Shown: positions 38,117 through 51,400, numbered from the stretch's first letter. The stretch: DNA of 64,000 nt from Nereocystis luetkeana (GCA_031213475.1 JARUPZ010000016.1:2165140-2229139), one strand, 5' to 3'. Notes: generated by a model not told the origin, from the sequence alone. Numbers and translations: made by a program.

Positions 38117-38166
38117 CTGTGTCCTCGACGGCGTCAAACGTGCAGCGGGTCTCACCAGACTCCGGG
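38117..38166 (-). CDS. Tentative small exon downstream of the beta-helix exons
   Basis: Minus strand: CCCGTTATTTCTAG acceptor, then 50 nt reading PESGETRCTFDAVEDTG, then GTTTGA as a weak donor. The peptide is acidic, with one Cys, and looks coding. Its entry phase does not fit the last firm exon (39315-39444) directly, so one more exon would be needed between them. It is on the same strand; membership of the gene is unproven. Confidence 0.25.
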
Positions 38167-38534
38167 CTAGAAATAACGGGAAGAGGGCAACCAATTTGGT
38201 ACTCAACATTGTTAGCGCCAAGCCTTGAAAGGCTCAGTTACTGCCGCCAACAACAAAAAGGTGTGCTGAGCTTACGTGTACATACAGTACCGGGATATAT
38301 GAACACGGCGTATAAGACCCACGCAGAATACTGCCGCCTGCGACAAATCGGGTACCATGCTCACGTCGTGTGCGGTATACTGCCGCCTCATAGCAAACAC
38401 GTGCAGTACCGGCACACAACAGCGTGCGCTCGCCCAGGGACTTATGACGAGGAACACGTGAATTCATTTGTGTCATCGGAGAGTGAATAGTAGATGTTGT
38501 CGCACTCGTCGTCCTGCAGTTTAGCACCATCACC

Positions 38535-38682
38535 AAATAGGAGAGGCGGAGGGCAGCGGGGGAGCAGGAGAGGGGAGAGGGGAGTGGAGGTGGGGGGGGG
38601 GGGGGGGAGGAGAGAAGGGGGGGGCGGGGGGGGGGGCGGAAGGGAGGGGGGAGGAATGGGGAAGGCGGGGGGGTAGGGTGAG
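38535..38682. repeat. G-rich low-complexity tract
   Basis: GGAG/GGGG-rich plus strand with a run of 15 or more G near 38595-38608 and several G-runs after it. It has G-quadruplex potential and is also a likely sequencing and assembly trouble spot. The Pro-rich minus frames across it are artefacts. Confidence 0.85.
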
Positions 38683-38816
38683 CGCGAGGGTGAGAAACAC
38701 ATGAACGTATCCAGCTGGACGTAAAACTACTGTTATTAATAGAGGACAGCAATTGTTGAAAGTACGATTGTCTATTGTTAGAGGTTTTGTTTCCGAGGTT
38801 TTCTTCTTTCGGGAAA

Positions 38817-38876
38817 GTTATGAGTGATCCATGTTGAAGATCATGCTGCACATTGTCGGAGGGCAAGAGAAATAAT
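38817..38876 (+). repeat. Dispersed repeat R2, copy a
   Basis: GTGATCCATGTTGAAGATCA then TGCTGCACATTGTCGGAGGG. Related copies lie at 39637-39690 and, shorter, near 45575-45607. Copies a and b are direct repeats on either side of the beta-helix exon at 39315-39444. Confidence 0.6.
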
Positions 38877-39314
38877 AATGATTGTTAGAGGCATCTAAGT
38901 GCGCGGTGCTTGCAATACGCGGCCGAATCTTCCCGCGAAAGCATAATAATTCTACTAAAAGTCCATCAGAACTCTTGTTACTCACAAGTTCGATATCTCA
39001 CCGGTATCGCTTCCTCCGACAGCGAAAAGCGGACGGCACGACCCCCGACAAGAACACATGTTGGACGCCACACCCATACACATATTTTATGGAGAGAGAC
39101 CAAACCCATCATTACTGCCCGTTGCCGGAGGCTTGGCGCGTTTCAAAAGATAAACGAAACGCTTTCGTCAAGAGCTTTAAGCCTTGAGCTTTGCTTTTCC
39201 GCGCGCTTCTGCTTCGTGCTTAACCCCCCGTTACTACGAGTGCTGTAAAAATGGCTCCACACTATTGTCAAGCCCTTTGTTCCAAAACACACGGCATAAA
39301 TATCTTATGCTCAC

Positions 39315-39444
39315 CCCTCCGATGTTGCCCACGAATATGAGCTCTGCGTTGTCGGTTATCAGCGAGGCGTTCTCGCCAACATAGACGGCCCCACCGCCGA
39401 ACCAGTAGCCGTTGTTGCTCACGAACATCGCCGGGCCCTCGATC
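39315..39444 (-). CDS. Beta-helix gene exon (seventh seen, last firm)
   Basis: Enters with one base after TTCTGAAG and leaves in phase 0 at GTGAGC. It encodes 43 residues plus the shared codon: IEGPAMFVSNNGYWFGGGAV, then YVGENASLITDNAEL, then IFVGNIGG. GGGAVY and FVGN are the repeat motifs. Its entry phase complements the two bases left over by the exon at 43094-43178 (AC plus G gives Thr). Confidence 0.85.
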
Positions 39445-42400
39445 CTTCAGAACATGTTAACGGTGTCGTATTTATGGAGATATTTTCAGTTCATATTTTC
39501 GACGTCCAACTGCTCGCTTTGCTGGTTAAGCACCAGCAGTAAGGTACAGAAAGGAGTTAGACTTCGTGCATACGTAGGTATCCTGTTTGTGTGTTGTTTC
39601 CCTTGCATTTTTTATTTCGGGTCCGGAAGGGAATGGTTCTGAGCGATCAACGTTGAAGCTCATGCTATTGCACACATTGTCGGATGGCAAAATTCAAAAC
39701 AAAAATAAATAAATAAAAAATATATATAATAATCACCAAAAAAGATACTGTGCACATATAGGTAGTGTATACCTGCTACTTCGTTGTTTAATATTTTCTC
39801 TCTTCTTTCTTGCTTTTTGCCTTGTTTCTCTCTTTGCCCCCCCCCCCCCGCCGTCCTTATCCCGGTATCTCCCTCTGCTTCGTGTTGCTTCGTCCGCGCA
39901 GCAGTTATCTGTTCCTCTCGAACGTGTGTGCTTTTCTTCTATCGACAGCTGCCTTTTATACATATTTGCGTCACTTGTATTTTGTTTCATTCATGATTAT
40001 TTTTGGTGTTGTTGTCTCTTTGTTCCTGTTATTTCCCGGTCTAGCTTGTGTTATTCTGTTTTCGTACCCGGTATGTTGGCATTTCACTTGATTTACCCTT
40101 TCATAAGCGATTCTTTTTGTTTCGTTTTTTTTCTCTGCCTCACGGTCCATGACATATTTAATTCCTTTCCAAGATAAGGAATCAGAACGGACCCTGACTG
40201 GGTGTGCCGGTGTAGTTGGGTAGGAATAGTAACGGTTCAATGTCAAGACGGTACACACATACAGAACGAACACTTGTGTCCGCTTTTAGCGGTATGATAG
40301 GCATTGCGAACACCGGAAAAACAGTAGCGGGTATACCGAAACCACGCACTCTCACCCAATCCCTTCTCCTTCTTACCCCCGTGTACCCACCCACTCGGAA
40401 GCAATCACACAGGAGACAAGAAGGCCGGGTGACGATTTCGTTTTTTGTTTCCTCGGGCGGGACGGGCAAAAACCTGAAGCTTGAGGTCACCGCACTCCCC
40501 ACATATAACACAAGTGCCGTGAATATAATCCTCTTTTGGAATTTGTTGGATACATGAAACGGGGACTATATTTTCGGCCAGATCAGTGTAAAACCAAAAA
40601 AGCCCCCGTGATGTCGATTTACCTCGATGCTACCACCGTGACGACAGCAATCCTACAGCAGTAGAATTATAGTATTATGGTTTTAGCTGCCGCTACCTAC
40701 CCTCATAAAACCGAGGCACTTTGTCGACCCGACCTGATCCCGGGCTCCAAATCGGAGTGCTGCATATAATAGGTACACGAGGAGCGAACTCACGCTGCCC
40801 TCTACAAACGGAATGCATGGTACGGTGAGATGAGGCAAGCTACGAGTGGTACTATGGTTGACGTCCCGTGCTACGATACGACAGGGGCATACTATTACGG
40901 GGGACCATAGTAAATACCTGGTACCAGGGTAGGTCCTACGGTACACACAAAAACCTATACAATTATCTATGTTTACTATTAATAACCCTATTTGTTCCTA
41001 TTTACAACGGTCCCCCGTAAGGGACGTGGAAATTAAATGACCGAAACCATACTAACTGTCTCACTGCTGGGCGTAAATATAAGGACCGCTTGGTCTCGAT
41101 AATGATGTATAAACGGTCTTTATATTTCCGACCAGAGTGGTGGGATGTTTTAGCCAAAACGTTTGTGACCAACTGGGCTCCGTAATCCCTTTTAGGACTG
41201 TCCCCGTCTTGAGGAACAAAACTACTTAAAATTTGAGTGGTTCGTCCCCAAAACGGGACTGACCGCAGTTTGCCCTACGAGGGGTTAACCCTTTTAGAAC
41301 CGCATTCCCATACGTGGGGACAAAAACACTATAATTATGAGTAGTTTCTCCCCAAAACGGGACTGGGGTCCTAAAAGGGCTAACTTAACCTGCGCACTGC
41401 TGCTGCATCCAATCAATTTCTTGGAATGCCAGTCACGTTTCACTGCATTATTCGTTGCATAACTAGTATTAATAGTAGGCCGTGACATTTGCTGGTCGCC
41501 TCGGATTTGTTTATTTGTGTCGGGGTTTTTTTTCAGTATAAAGTAGAGCTCCTCAAGTGAGGAAGGAAGGAGCCTCACGAAAATTACAGTTGGCGCTGCC
41601 CCTGTAGGGCAAACTAACACGCGTCAGCCGCTCGCGTTCGACAAGAGCACAAATATTTACGATGGAAGACCGGTGTTTACAGTGCGGCAGAGGGGCTACC
41701 CCCATCTTCATTGCGTACAGCGTTTGGGCCACTCGGACGAGTAGCCTGTATCTCACTGAAAAAAAATCGGACTTGGGAAATATTTTGCCGAGTGCGGCGT
41801 AACAAACGGTCCCCATGACGAGTCAGGAAATATACTATCGAGACCATTCAGACAATACTATCGAGACCAAGCGGTCGTTACACTTACGCCCAGAGTGGTA
41901 GTCTATAGTCTATATAATAGTATCGCTGCAAACAAATAGTGTAGCCACTCGGCCGAGTGGCCTGGAGTGGGTGAAACAAACAGGATCTGAAAATGACCCC
42001 CCCTATATTACATAGCTGGTTCCAGGTATATATATATATAGGTTGGGTTGGTGTCGGTTGGCCACGACGCAGTAAAACACGCCTCTCACTGCGTGAGCTA
42101 GGCAGCCAGGGTTTCGCTGGGGTTTTTTTTTGGCGGTTACCACGGCTGGCGGTCGAGTCAGATCATTTTGTGCGGAGAGAACCTTTACTCCGCACAAGGA
42201 GGATGACCGTATCACGTAGTGTGTACCAGGTATATAATGAGGCACCCCCACGAGGCAGTTACACAGTGAACCCATTGCTGTCTCTGGAAGTGGCCACCCC
42301 AGAAATTAAACCAACTCATGGATGTTGTCATCCATATGCAAGAAAATTCGCCTCTAAAGCGGTTCTTAGTAGGATGCAGCTCACCCTTCATGCGACTCGC

Positions 42401-45400
42401 CCAACACCTCACGGCGCTTCGCGCTTGGTGCAAGCAATGTCTGCCTGGTCGGTGAAAACCCGACGTGCTCCGTCCCGGCATTGTAGGGATGCGAGCGGGT
42501 CTATGGTCATACGACTACGGCCATGCATGATAATGCGTACACCCCCCCCACACACACACACCCTGTACTCCGTCCCGGCATTGTAGGGATGCTAGGGTCT
42601 ATGGTCATACGACTACGGCCGTGGATTACACTTTGTGAGCACACCTCCCCCTGCCGTAGTCTTGTCAGGACTACGGTGATATGTGATGTATGTGCGGTAG
42701 AGCCAATCATCGATCATAAGGAGTGGCTTCGTATTTGCCTGAGAAGTAGTGTACTGTACGCACATGTCACGTGCCATGCACGCATCTATTAGAGCGTGCC
42801 AGAGCCAGAGATGCGCAAACAGTGCTCGAGCCCTGGCAATCACGCAACGCGACGCAAGCGAGTACCTGGGGTGAATGCACTGCTCGCTGTATAGGGCAAC
42901 GACGCTCAAGCGCATACGGTCTTAAAAGGGAGGAACAAGTACGTGCCTGCTCGATTCCACGCCTATCTTATTACGTGTGTCGCTACGTAGAAAAAGGGGG
43001 AACGACTCGGCCAAGCTCGCACGGGAATAAAAGAAAACGAAGACCCACTCGTATCTGGAGCAGTATTCGATTCCACGCTCATCCATGTCTTACGTGAGAG
43101 TGCCAGCTTCAAGGCCGAGAGCACCGCCAGTTTCAGCGTAGCCTCCGTAGAACAGGGCACCCCCTTCGAATTTAGCCTCTGATCTGTTCAATACATGGCC
43201 ACCTTTACCCTGCCACAACATTTCGTCGACGAAGAGTAGGGGGAAAGGGGGGGGAAGAGGGGAGGGGGGGCGGGGGGGGGGGTCAGGACACCATAAAGAG
43301 GAAGGGGACGCGTGCTACGAAAAAGCAAGGTCGGGACTTCTTTTTCTGAGGTTAGAAACTTACCCGAAGAGCCGCGCATATATACCTCACCCGAAAAGAC
43401 TGGCTTTTGAGAGAACATATGAACGCTTATATAAACCCGATGACCAACATACCCGAAGGCCGAGGAGGAGGTACACAACAACGAAAAATAAAAAAGAATG
43501 GAACAACAAAAGTATGCCTAACAAGGCACATGCCCAATAAAGCGCTGCCTTAATAAGGCGCATGCCTAATGAGGTGCACGCCTAGTGTGGCGCATGCCTG
43601 ACAAGGCACACGCCTAATGAGGCAAACGCCTTGTTGGGTGGGTAGTTCTCCAGGTGAGGAGCCTATTAATTGTCAGTCGAAAATATTTCCGTCAAAAAGA
43701 GTGCTATACCCCTTACATACGGTGTGTACTGCAGTGGTATGTCGTGGCGCGCGTCAGGGAAACGGCGAAAACTACGAACGAAAAAAATCTAGAAACGTAT
43801 TCTTGTCATCAAGCACCGCAACTATCGTTGAGTTCGCACATCAGTAATGGCGATGCGGTCGTTCGTTTCTTTTCTGCGCACGATTTTTTCGGCAGCGCGA
43901 AGGTTACCCTTCTTCCGGACTGCGGTCCCGTCTCGTGGGACAAACCGCTTAAGGAATTTGGGTAGTTTTTATCCAAAACGGAACTGCAGTCCTTTAAAAA
44001 GGTGAAGGGTTTCGCCGATGCACGCCGAGAACAAGCCGCTTTCGGAAAGAGGTCTGGTCGACCAGAACAGCCCCGTGACAATGCCCCCATGTTTGAGTTT
44101 AGTGTCACTTACTACGGTAGCATCCTTACCGATACTGAGAGAAAACGGGCAGCGCTGGAAAGCGATCGTGTACCAATACCCTCGTATTTCAAAGCTCTTG
44201 AGGTATATATACTAAGTATACACACCAATACCGAGTGCTGCGCGGCAAACCAAAGTCGTGGCCGACCACAACAGATGTTATCGGACGCGTGTCACGTACG
44301 ATGCACTTTTCGGTCATTTTTTTTTTTCTGGCTGGCGGTGGGGCTCCGCTCCTCTCCTCGCCTGAAGAACTGACTACTACCCTTCGACCACACACTAAGC
44401 CACACCGGTCAATCCCATCTGTGCCAAGCGATCTCACAGGCACTATAGATGTATGGGGCAGCCGGCACTATTCGACCGGCACTATAGAGGGACCGTTACT
44501 GCACGATAAGCAAATATCGCACCTCCACTCCGCTGTTCCCGAGGAAGGAAGCCATTGCGTCCTCGTTGAAGGCAATGTCTCCCTCGTTGTAGATTGCGCC
44601 GCCGATCTATTCGATACGTATTCGTAGGAGAGACGTGGCAGATGGGTGGGTGGGTGGGTGGGTGGGTGGGTGAATCGTGGAGAAACGAATCCCGTTCGAT
44701 TGTTAGATTCGAAGGGAGCATGATGTGTTGTCTCATTGCGTGGTCCAGGTTTTACCATTTCCTCTTCCGTGCGATTGATAACAGGGAGTTAACTACTGCT
44801 GTTACCAGGTAGAGTATAGAGTAGTGGTCCCTCTATAATGCCGGTTGCATAACTACGAGGGACACAACTGCTACGTACCAGGTGAAGCAGTAGTGGCCCC
44901 TCTATAGTGCTGATTTGCCCTAAGTAGTGCCTGTCGAATTGCCTGGCACAGATGCGATTCACCAGTGTGGTACGTAGTGAGCGGAGTATATAGTGCCGGT
45001 TGACGCTGTATAGTGCCGGTTTCGTTGGCTGGCGCATAATATACCGGCATTATAGAGGGACCACAACTAGTGTGCCAGGTACTATTGTACAAGCTTACAG
45101 GAGTACATAATCTGGGGGGGAGCAACCACTACGTGGCACTGCAGCATCTGCGCATGGCTGCAGGAGGGGATGGCAATTACTTGGTACAGCAAAATACAAC
45201 AGGAATACGCAAACTAGAGGGATACAGCTGCCTCGTACCAGGTACCTGGCACTGTACATCACATTACTACAGGACTAATTAACGAAAAAGACGTCGAGAG
45301 GCAAGGGGCGGTATGCGCAAGAGTCGACGCGTGAGAGATGGGGAGGGGGTGGGGGTGTACTCATTATCATGCATGGTCATAGTCGTATGACCATAGACCC

Positions 45401-48400
45401 TCGCATCCTACAATGCCGGGACGGAGCACGTCGGGGGGGGTGGGGTGCAGGTTTGCAGGGCTAACCGTAGAACGTGCGCATGAATGCTATTATGCGACGC
45501 AACGCTGGATTTCGAAGACATTTTACTGAGCTTCATGGCATCAATGCGATTCATAAGGTTGATGACTGACCGCGGCGTTCAAGTTGAAGCTGCACACTGT
45601 CGAATGGTGTACTATTAATAAGAAATACCAATACTTGGTACGCAACATCAGCCTATGAAATTGTCGTGATGAATGTTCGGTAGCGCCTACAGCAGCAGTC
45701 TATCTAGTCAACGCTCAGTAGCATGAAGCACTCAGGCGTTAGTTTGTAGTCAAACATATTTTCCGGATCACCTCTGTACGTTGGTATGGCCATGACACCA
45801 TGACATAAAAAAGGTCAGGTGTGCTGTGCGCCTAGGCTCTGCGCCATGTTTTATTTTTTCATACCGCAAAACACTTGTTACAATGCAAGAAAACATCCAG
45901 TAACATGTTGTATTGCGAGGTGATGCAGGGGATACTCACTCAACACGATTCACCCGTTTTCCCGCTCCCACTAGAAAAACGGCGGCAAATGGAAGAAGCA
46001 GAAGAAGCAAACAAAGCGAAGCAAATCAAATCAAAATTAGAGGCAAAGCAATGCAGAGCAAGCCAAAGCAAAGCAAAATCAAAGGAAAGCAAAGCCAAGC
46101 AAAGGCAAAGCAAAAGCGAAGCAACAAGGAAAGGAAAGCAAAGCAAAGGAAGTCAAGTCAAGTCGAATCAAATCAAATCGAATCAAATCAAATCGAATCA
46201 AATCTACTCAATAGCAAAAGCAAGGCAAAGACAAAGAGCAAGCGAACCCCCCCTCACCGCGGCCACGTTATCCTTGAACTCCGATGCTTCGCCGAGAACA
46301 GTGATCCTTCCTAGGTTGAAGATCGCCCCGCCCTCGCCTACCCCATCATCCTGGAAGGGGACAAAAAAAATCAGAGATTGACGAGTCACATCGACGCCAC
46401 TCGACGAGGGGAAGAAATGGCTGCAGTCTTGTCGCGATATATAAATGCACGGCACGGGAACCGTAGTAGGGAGGGAGGGAGGGAGGGGGGGAGAAGAGCC
46501 TGCTATGTGAACCCGGATCTGAGTTACGACTGCAGTAGGAGGAGGGAGAGAGATATGAAAAGGACAACGACAATAAATTAAGAAAGACAGTTAAAAAAAA
46601 CTTGAGAGGACGCATACAAAAAATTGAAATAAATATATAAAAAAAATTGACGCGTGTGCTAAGACAACACGCACCCCCTGGACGAATATCCCCTCAGATT
46701 TTCTCGACAACGGACAGAGTGCAAACGCCGCGAGCGATGCGTCAATTTCTATCGCGTCCCTGTGTTGCCAAAATTAAATTAATCCACACTACCTGGTACT
46801 ATTTACGGGGGGGCATAGTGAATAGGACCTAGGGTACAAACAAAAACCAATATATTTAGCTATTTTTACTGACAATATTTGGTCCTATTTACTATGTTCC
46901 CCCGTAATACCCTATTACTACTTGTTTTTTTTCACCCCAACCCCAACCCCCTATTTACGGGGGACCATAGTAAATAGGACCAAATATTGCGAGTAAAAAT
47001 AGATAAATACATAGGTTTTTGCGTATACCATAGGTCCTACTAACTATGGTCCCCCAGTAATACCACATTTTTTTATTGTGCATGAAACCTTGTGGACAAG
47101 TCGTTTCCAAAGACATGATTTTCGTTGTTGTGTGTGCGTGCTTGCCCCCCATCACGGTTTGCAGCAAACTCGGGTCACAAAAAATCGTCCCAGGAAGTGC
47201 GTTATCTATCGTTTGCGTGTTACGTACACGGTATACGGTAGTGCAACATCCGCGGCGGGGGTGATGGTGCGGATGGCGTTAGTGGATATTGTGGGCTATC
47301 AGGTATGATATGCATGGCGGAAAAAGAAGAGGGGGTTAGGGTCAAGGTTGCCTCTTTTATCTCCCGTCGTAGGCCATACAAGGTTTGAGGTTGTTGGGTA
47401 TACGTGGGAGGCGGTGTTGGCGATGGTGTTGGCGATAGTGGTGGTGGTGGTGACCGTTGTTGTGTTCGGTGGTGATGGTGGGAGTGTGATCGCTGCCGTT
47501 TGTGGGGATGATGTTGTTTTCGTTGTTGTTGTTGTTGGTGGTGGTGGTGGTGGTGGTGGTGGTTCTTGGTGGTCTCTGTGCCCCCACGTGATAATAAAAC
47601 GAATGCTGCACAAAGGGCGTGTGATAGCGCCACTCGCCCTGACAAAAGGATCACATCGTTTCAAAGCTACGATCGGATGCAAACATTGTTCGCAAGGATT
47701 CCTCTCAAACCGGCAAGGATTCCTATGTATCATACGAGTACAGCAAATACGCAGCTAACGGAGAGAGCGGATGTGTTTCACACATCGGTCAGATCATGTA
47801 CAGATCATTCCCACTTTCCGTGATCTAGTGGAGCTAGTATGCTCCTGATCTGTGTGATCTGTATGATCTAGCTCATGTCGCCGGGTGGGAGCTGCTACAT
47901 ATGCATGAGCTACTGCTGTAACACATGTTTTTTACCGTGGGTTGGATCTGTGTTATTCATACACAGATCCTCCACAACACATATCATAACGCGGCAGGTT
48001 AGGATCTACTGCCGTATTTAGATGATCTACGTACAGATCGTGATCTGTCTGTTCTGCGGTGACATGCTCGCGTGCTGTGGGCTGATGCCGCAACCACAAG
48101 TACCCAACCCGACAGGCCGGGCAAATTGGCGCGCTGGAAGCATCCGGTATGTTCGTAAAAAGCTGGGAAAAACACACACACACACCCACGAATATACAAG
48201 ACGTGCCTCAGCTGTGTGGCATCGAAATTCTCTCGACAACTGCTACCAGGCATCACTCTGGCCCCAAATATAAGAATCGTTTGTACATTACTTTTTGTCA
48301 AAATGATCTTTATATTTAGGGGCAGAGTGATATGTTTATATTTACAAGCTCCGTGCTATACAGGGTGGGTGTGCAGGTCTTGCAAACAGTGACCGACAGG

Positions 48401-51400
48401 CCTGCAGTTGCTGGACCCCTACTATTACGGGGGGCCATAGTTAATAGGACCAAATATTTTCAAAAAAATGGTTAAATATATAGGTTTTTATGTGTACCAT
48501 AGGTCCTGTTAACTATGGCCCCCCGTAATACTAATAAAGAGAAACCGGGATTCTTGCCCAAGCTACGTACTGCTGTAGATTTTCTTCCTCACAAGAAAAG
48601 GGGTTTATATCACACCAAATCCAGCACAATTCCTCCCGGATTTCTTGTTTTCCCCGGCGATCTCATGCTGATGTTTTTTTTTGTGATACTCCTTTTTACG
48701 GTAAGGCATGCCTTATCATGAAAGGGCTGGCATTATATTGTAGTGTTGTTGGTGCTTATTGCGTAATATCTGGCACGTTGCTATTTTACGGAAGGCATGC
48801 CTCATCATGAGAGGGCTGATATTGTTTTGTTTATACTATAGTGTAATGCCTGACACATTGCTATTTTGCGGAAGGCGTGCCGTATTAAGAGAGGGCTGCT
48901 AACGTAGTGCGTACTATAGTGTAACACCTGGTACACTGCTATTTTACGGAAGACATACTCCTACCTTGTCATGGTAGGGCGGGCTGGCATCATATCAATA
49001 GTGTGTGTATTATAGTGTATTACCTGGCATATGGCTAATTCACGGCAGGCATGCCGTATCATGAGAGGGCTGATATAATGTTGTTTGAAGTCCATACTAT
49101 AGTGCAATACCTGGCACATTGCTATTTTACGGAAGGCATGTCTCATCATGAGAGCGCTGGTATCATAGTGTGTGTATACTATAGTGTAACATCTGGCACA
49201 TTGCTATTTTACGGAAGGCATGCCTGATCATGGGGGGGGCTGGTATCATAGTGTGTATGGGGTAATACCTGACACAGACGCACGTTACGAAAAAGGCACG
49301 AGCACGCAGGACCTGATCTTTCCGGGGGTCCTCACGTGAGCAGCTCCACACTACTACGGGGGGGCATAGTTAACAGGACATATGGTATCCATAAAAACCT
49401 GTATGTTTAACAATTTTTACTAACAATATTTGGTCCTGTTAACTATGGCCCCCCGTAATAAGAGTAAGTCAAGACTGTATTTTGAGAAAGTGTGAGAGCG
49501 TAAATCAACCTTTACCGATGAAGACCATTGCCCCTCTAGGGGTGGCGCCTTGTTTTTTGAGCCCTCACATCAGGGAGCTTACGACATCAACCCGAAACAT
49601 GGGCTTCGAAGAAAATTGTTTTTGCGCAAGAACCCGGCCCAAGATTGTCCTTACGCTTTACTGTACGCAGTCCCTGAACAAAATATACTGAAAAAAAAAA
49701 CATACATACTACGTAACCGGTAGTTGGTGGCTCGAAGACGTACATCAACCGATCGGAAAGTGCACTCCCTACTCGTAACCCGGGATGAGTCTGGGCAATC
49801 CTACTGCCTAGGTGCCGACGAATAATACCATGGTATATTTTACGCAACATTTTTTTTTCTCTCTGGGACAAGGCATGCCTTACTGCCTTACCGGGTACTT
49901 CTTCGGTGGAGGACCTCCATCAGTCAGAAATGTTTAGCATCAAAAGGCAAAAGTGCTATTAATAGAAGGCATGCCTATGTCCACATTGCTATTTTACGGA
50001 GAGCCTTATATAGTATCAATAGTCGGGACCCACAATGGACCCCAAAAAATCGTGTTAAAATGAAAGAAAAAAAACGAAGAAGGACATCTTAAGTGAGATT
50101 CGAAAAAAAAAATCAAGTATCCCCGTACATGTATAGATAGGCATGAATCACCCTACATTGTAATTCTGTCGTTATAAACCATATTTGGTGCTGTGATTTC
50201 TGTGTTACAAATTCACTTTTAGTTATCATTACTCCGGTCTTGCTTGTGTTGTTGTGTTCTCGTACCCGGTACGCTGGCATTGCACTTGCTCGACACTTGG
50301 ATTTGCGATTTATTTTTATTGTTTGGTCTTCCTCTGTCTCACAGTCTGTGACCGCAGAATCAATATCTCTCTATTAATAGGGTGAGGATAGGGAATCAGG
50401 ACGGACACTGGGTGTACTGATGGAGCTGGGTAGAACGGACGATTTAAAGTGAAGACAACAACAACAACAAACCCGTCTTTGATCCTGATTTTCTGTGCTC
50501 TCCCCGTAAACAGGAAACTGAGGGACGTGATGAGGAACGCCACTTTTGCTACATAACATACTCCTAAAAACAACAATGACTGAATTCGCACTAGTCGTAG
50601 CTCAAGCACTATAACTGTAGTCAACTCATCGTTTTCAGCTCTAGACGATAGATACCTCATGAATATTGATAGTCTTCACGCGCGAACGGATGAGTGAGGG
50701 GAACGGGGGCCGCGGAAATCACTCACGTACGACCGGTTTTCGGTCATGGTTACTCCGTTGCGGAAAGCGATCTTGCCGCCTTGGCCGTTGTGGATCGCAC
50801 CACCGTCGCCGGGTCCGCTCTCTCCGCCCCCCTGGCTCTCGCAGCCCGAGATGACGACGTGCTGATCGAACCTAACGTAGCCCTGTATAGCGGCCACGCG
50901 GCATCGACAACAAATTGACCAAAAGGCGGAAGAAGTGCGTTAGGGCAGCCTAAGGAACACCACGCGAAAGGAGCAGGCAAGCGAGGGGGGCGTGACGTGA
51001 TGTGGGAAGGGGTGATATGTATCAATCGGCCTATTCAATAACAATCTCAGATGTGCTGCTGCATGTAGTATTATACCATAATAGATGCCTTCTACTTATT
51101 AATATATCGGACGGTCAGTCTGCGTGCGCTCTACAAGCCAGCCTCAGCTGCATGGGCGGCGCGGGATAGTTGGCACACTGAAAAAAAGAAACTACCTCTT
51201 GACCCCGCAGATGATTCTATATTCCTTAACCCTTTTAGAACCGCAGTCCCGTTTTGGGGACAATTTGGGACAAACTACTTGGAATTTGACTGGTGTGTCC
51301 CCAAAACGGGACTGGAGTTCTAAAGGGGTTAAGAAGTAAAATCACATTTTCCTGCCAGACAGAAACATCGCATGCTTTCGTACGAAAAGAAAAGAAGTCG

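Noticed and set aside
38234-38866. 210-codon minus frame with a Pro-rich centre
   Set aside because: The centre is the G-rich tract read as Pro; the ends are unrelated.
38910-39248. 112-codon plus frame
   Set aside because: No domain, and antisense to the intron region next to a firm exon.
41993-42586. 197-codon plus frame
   Set aside because: Overlaps the R4 repeats and shows no domain.
47220-47733. His- and Thr-rich frames of 144 codons
   Set aside because: Direct translation of the GTG/GTT microsatellite.
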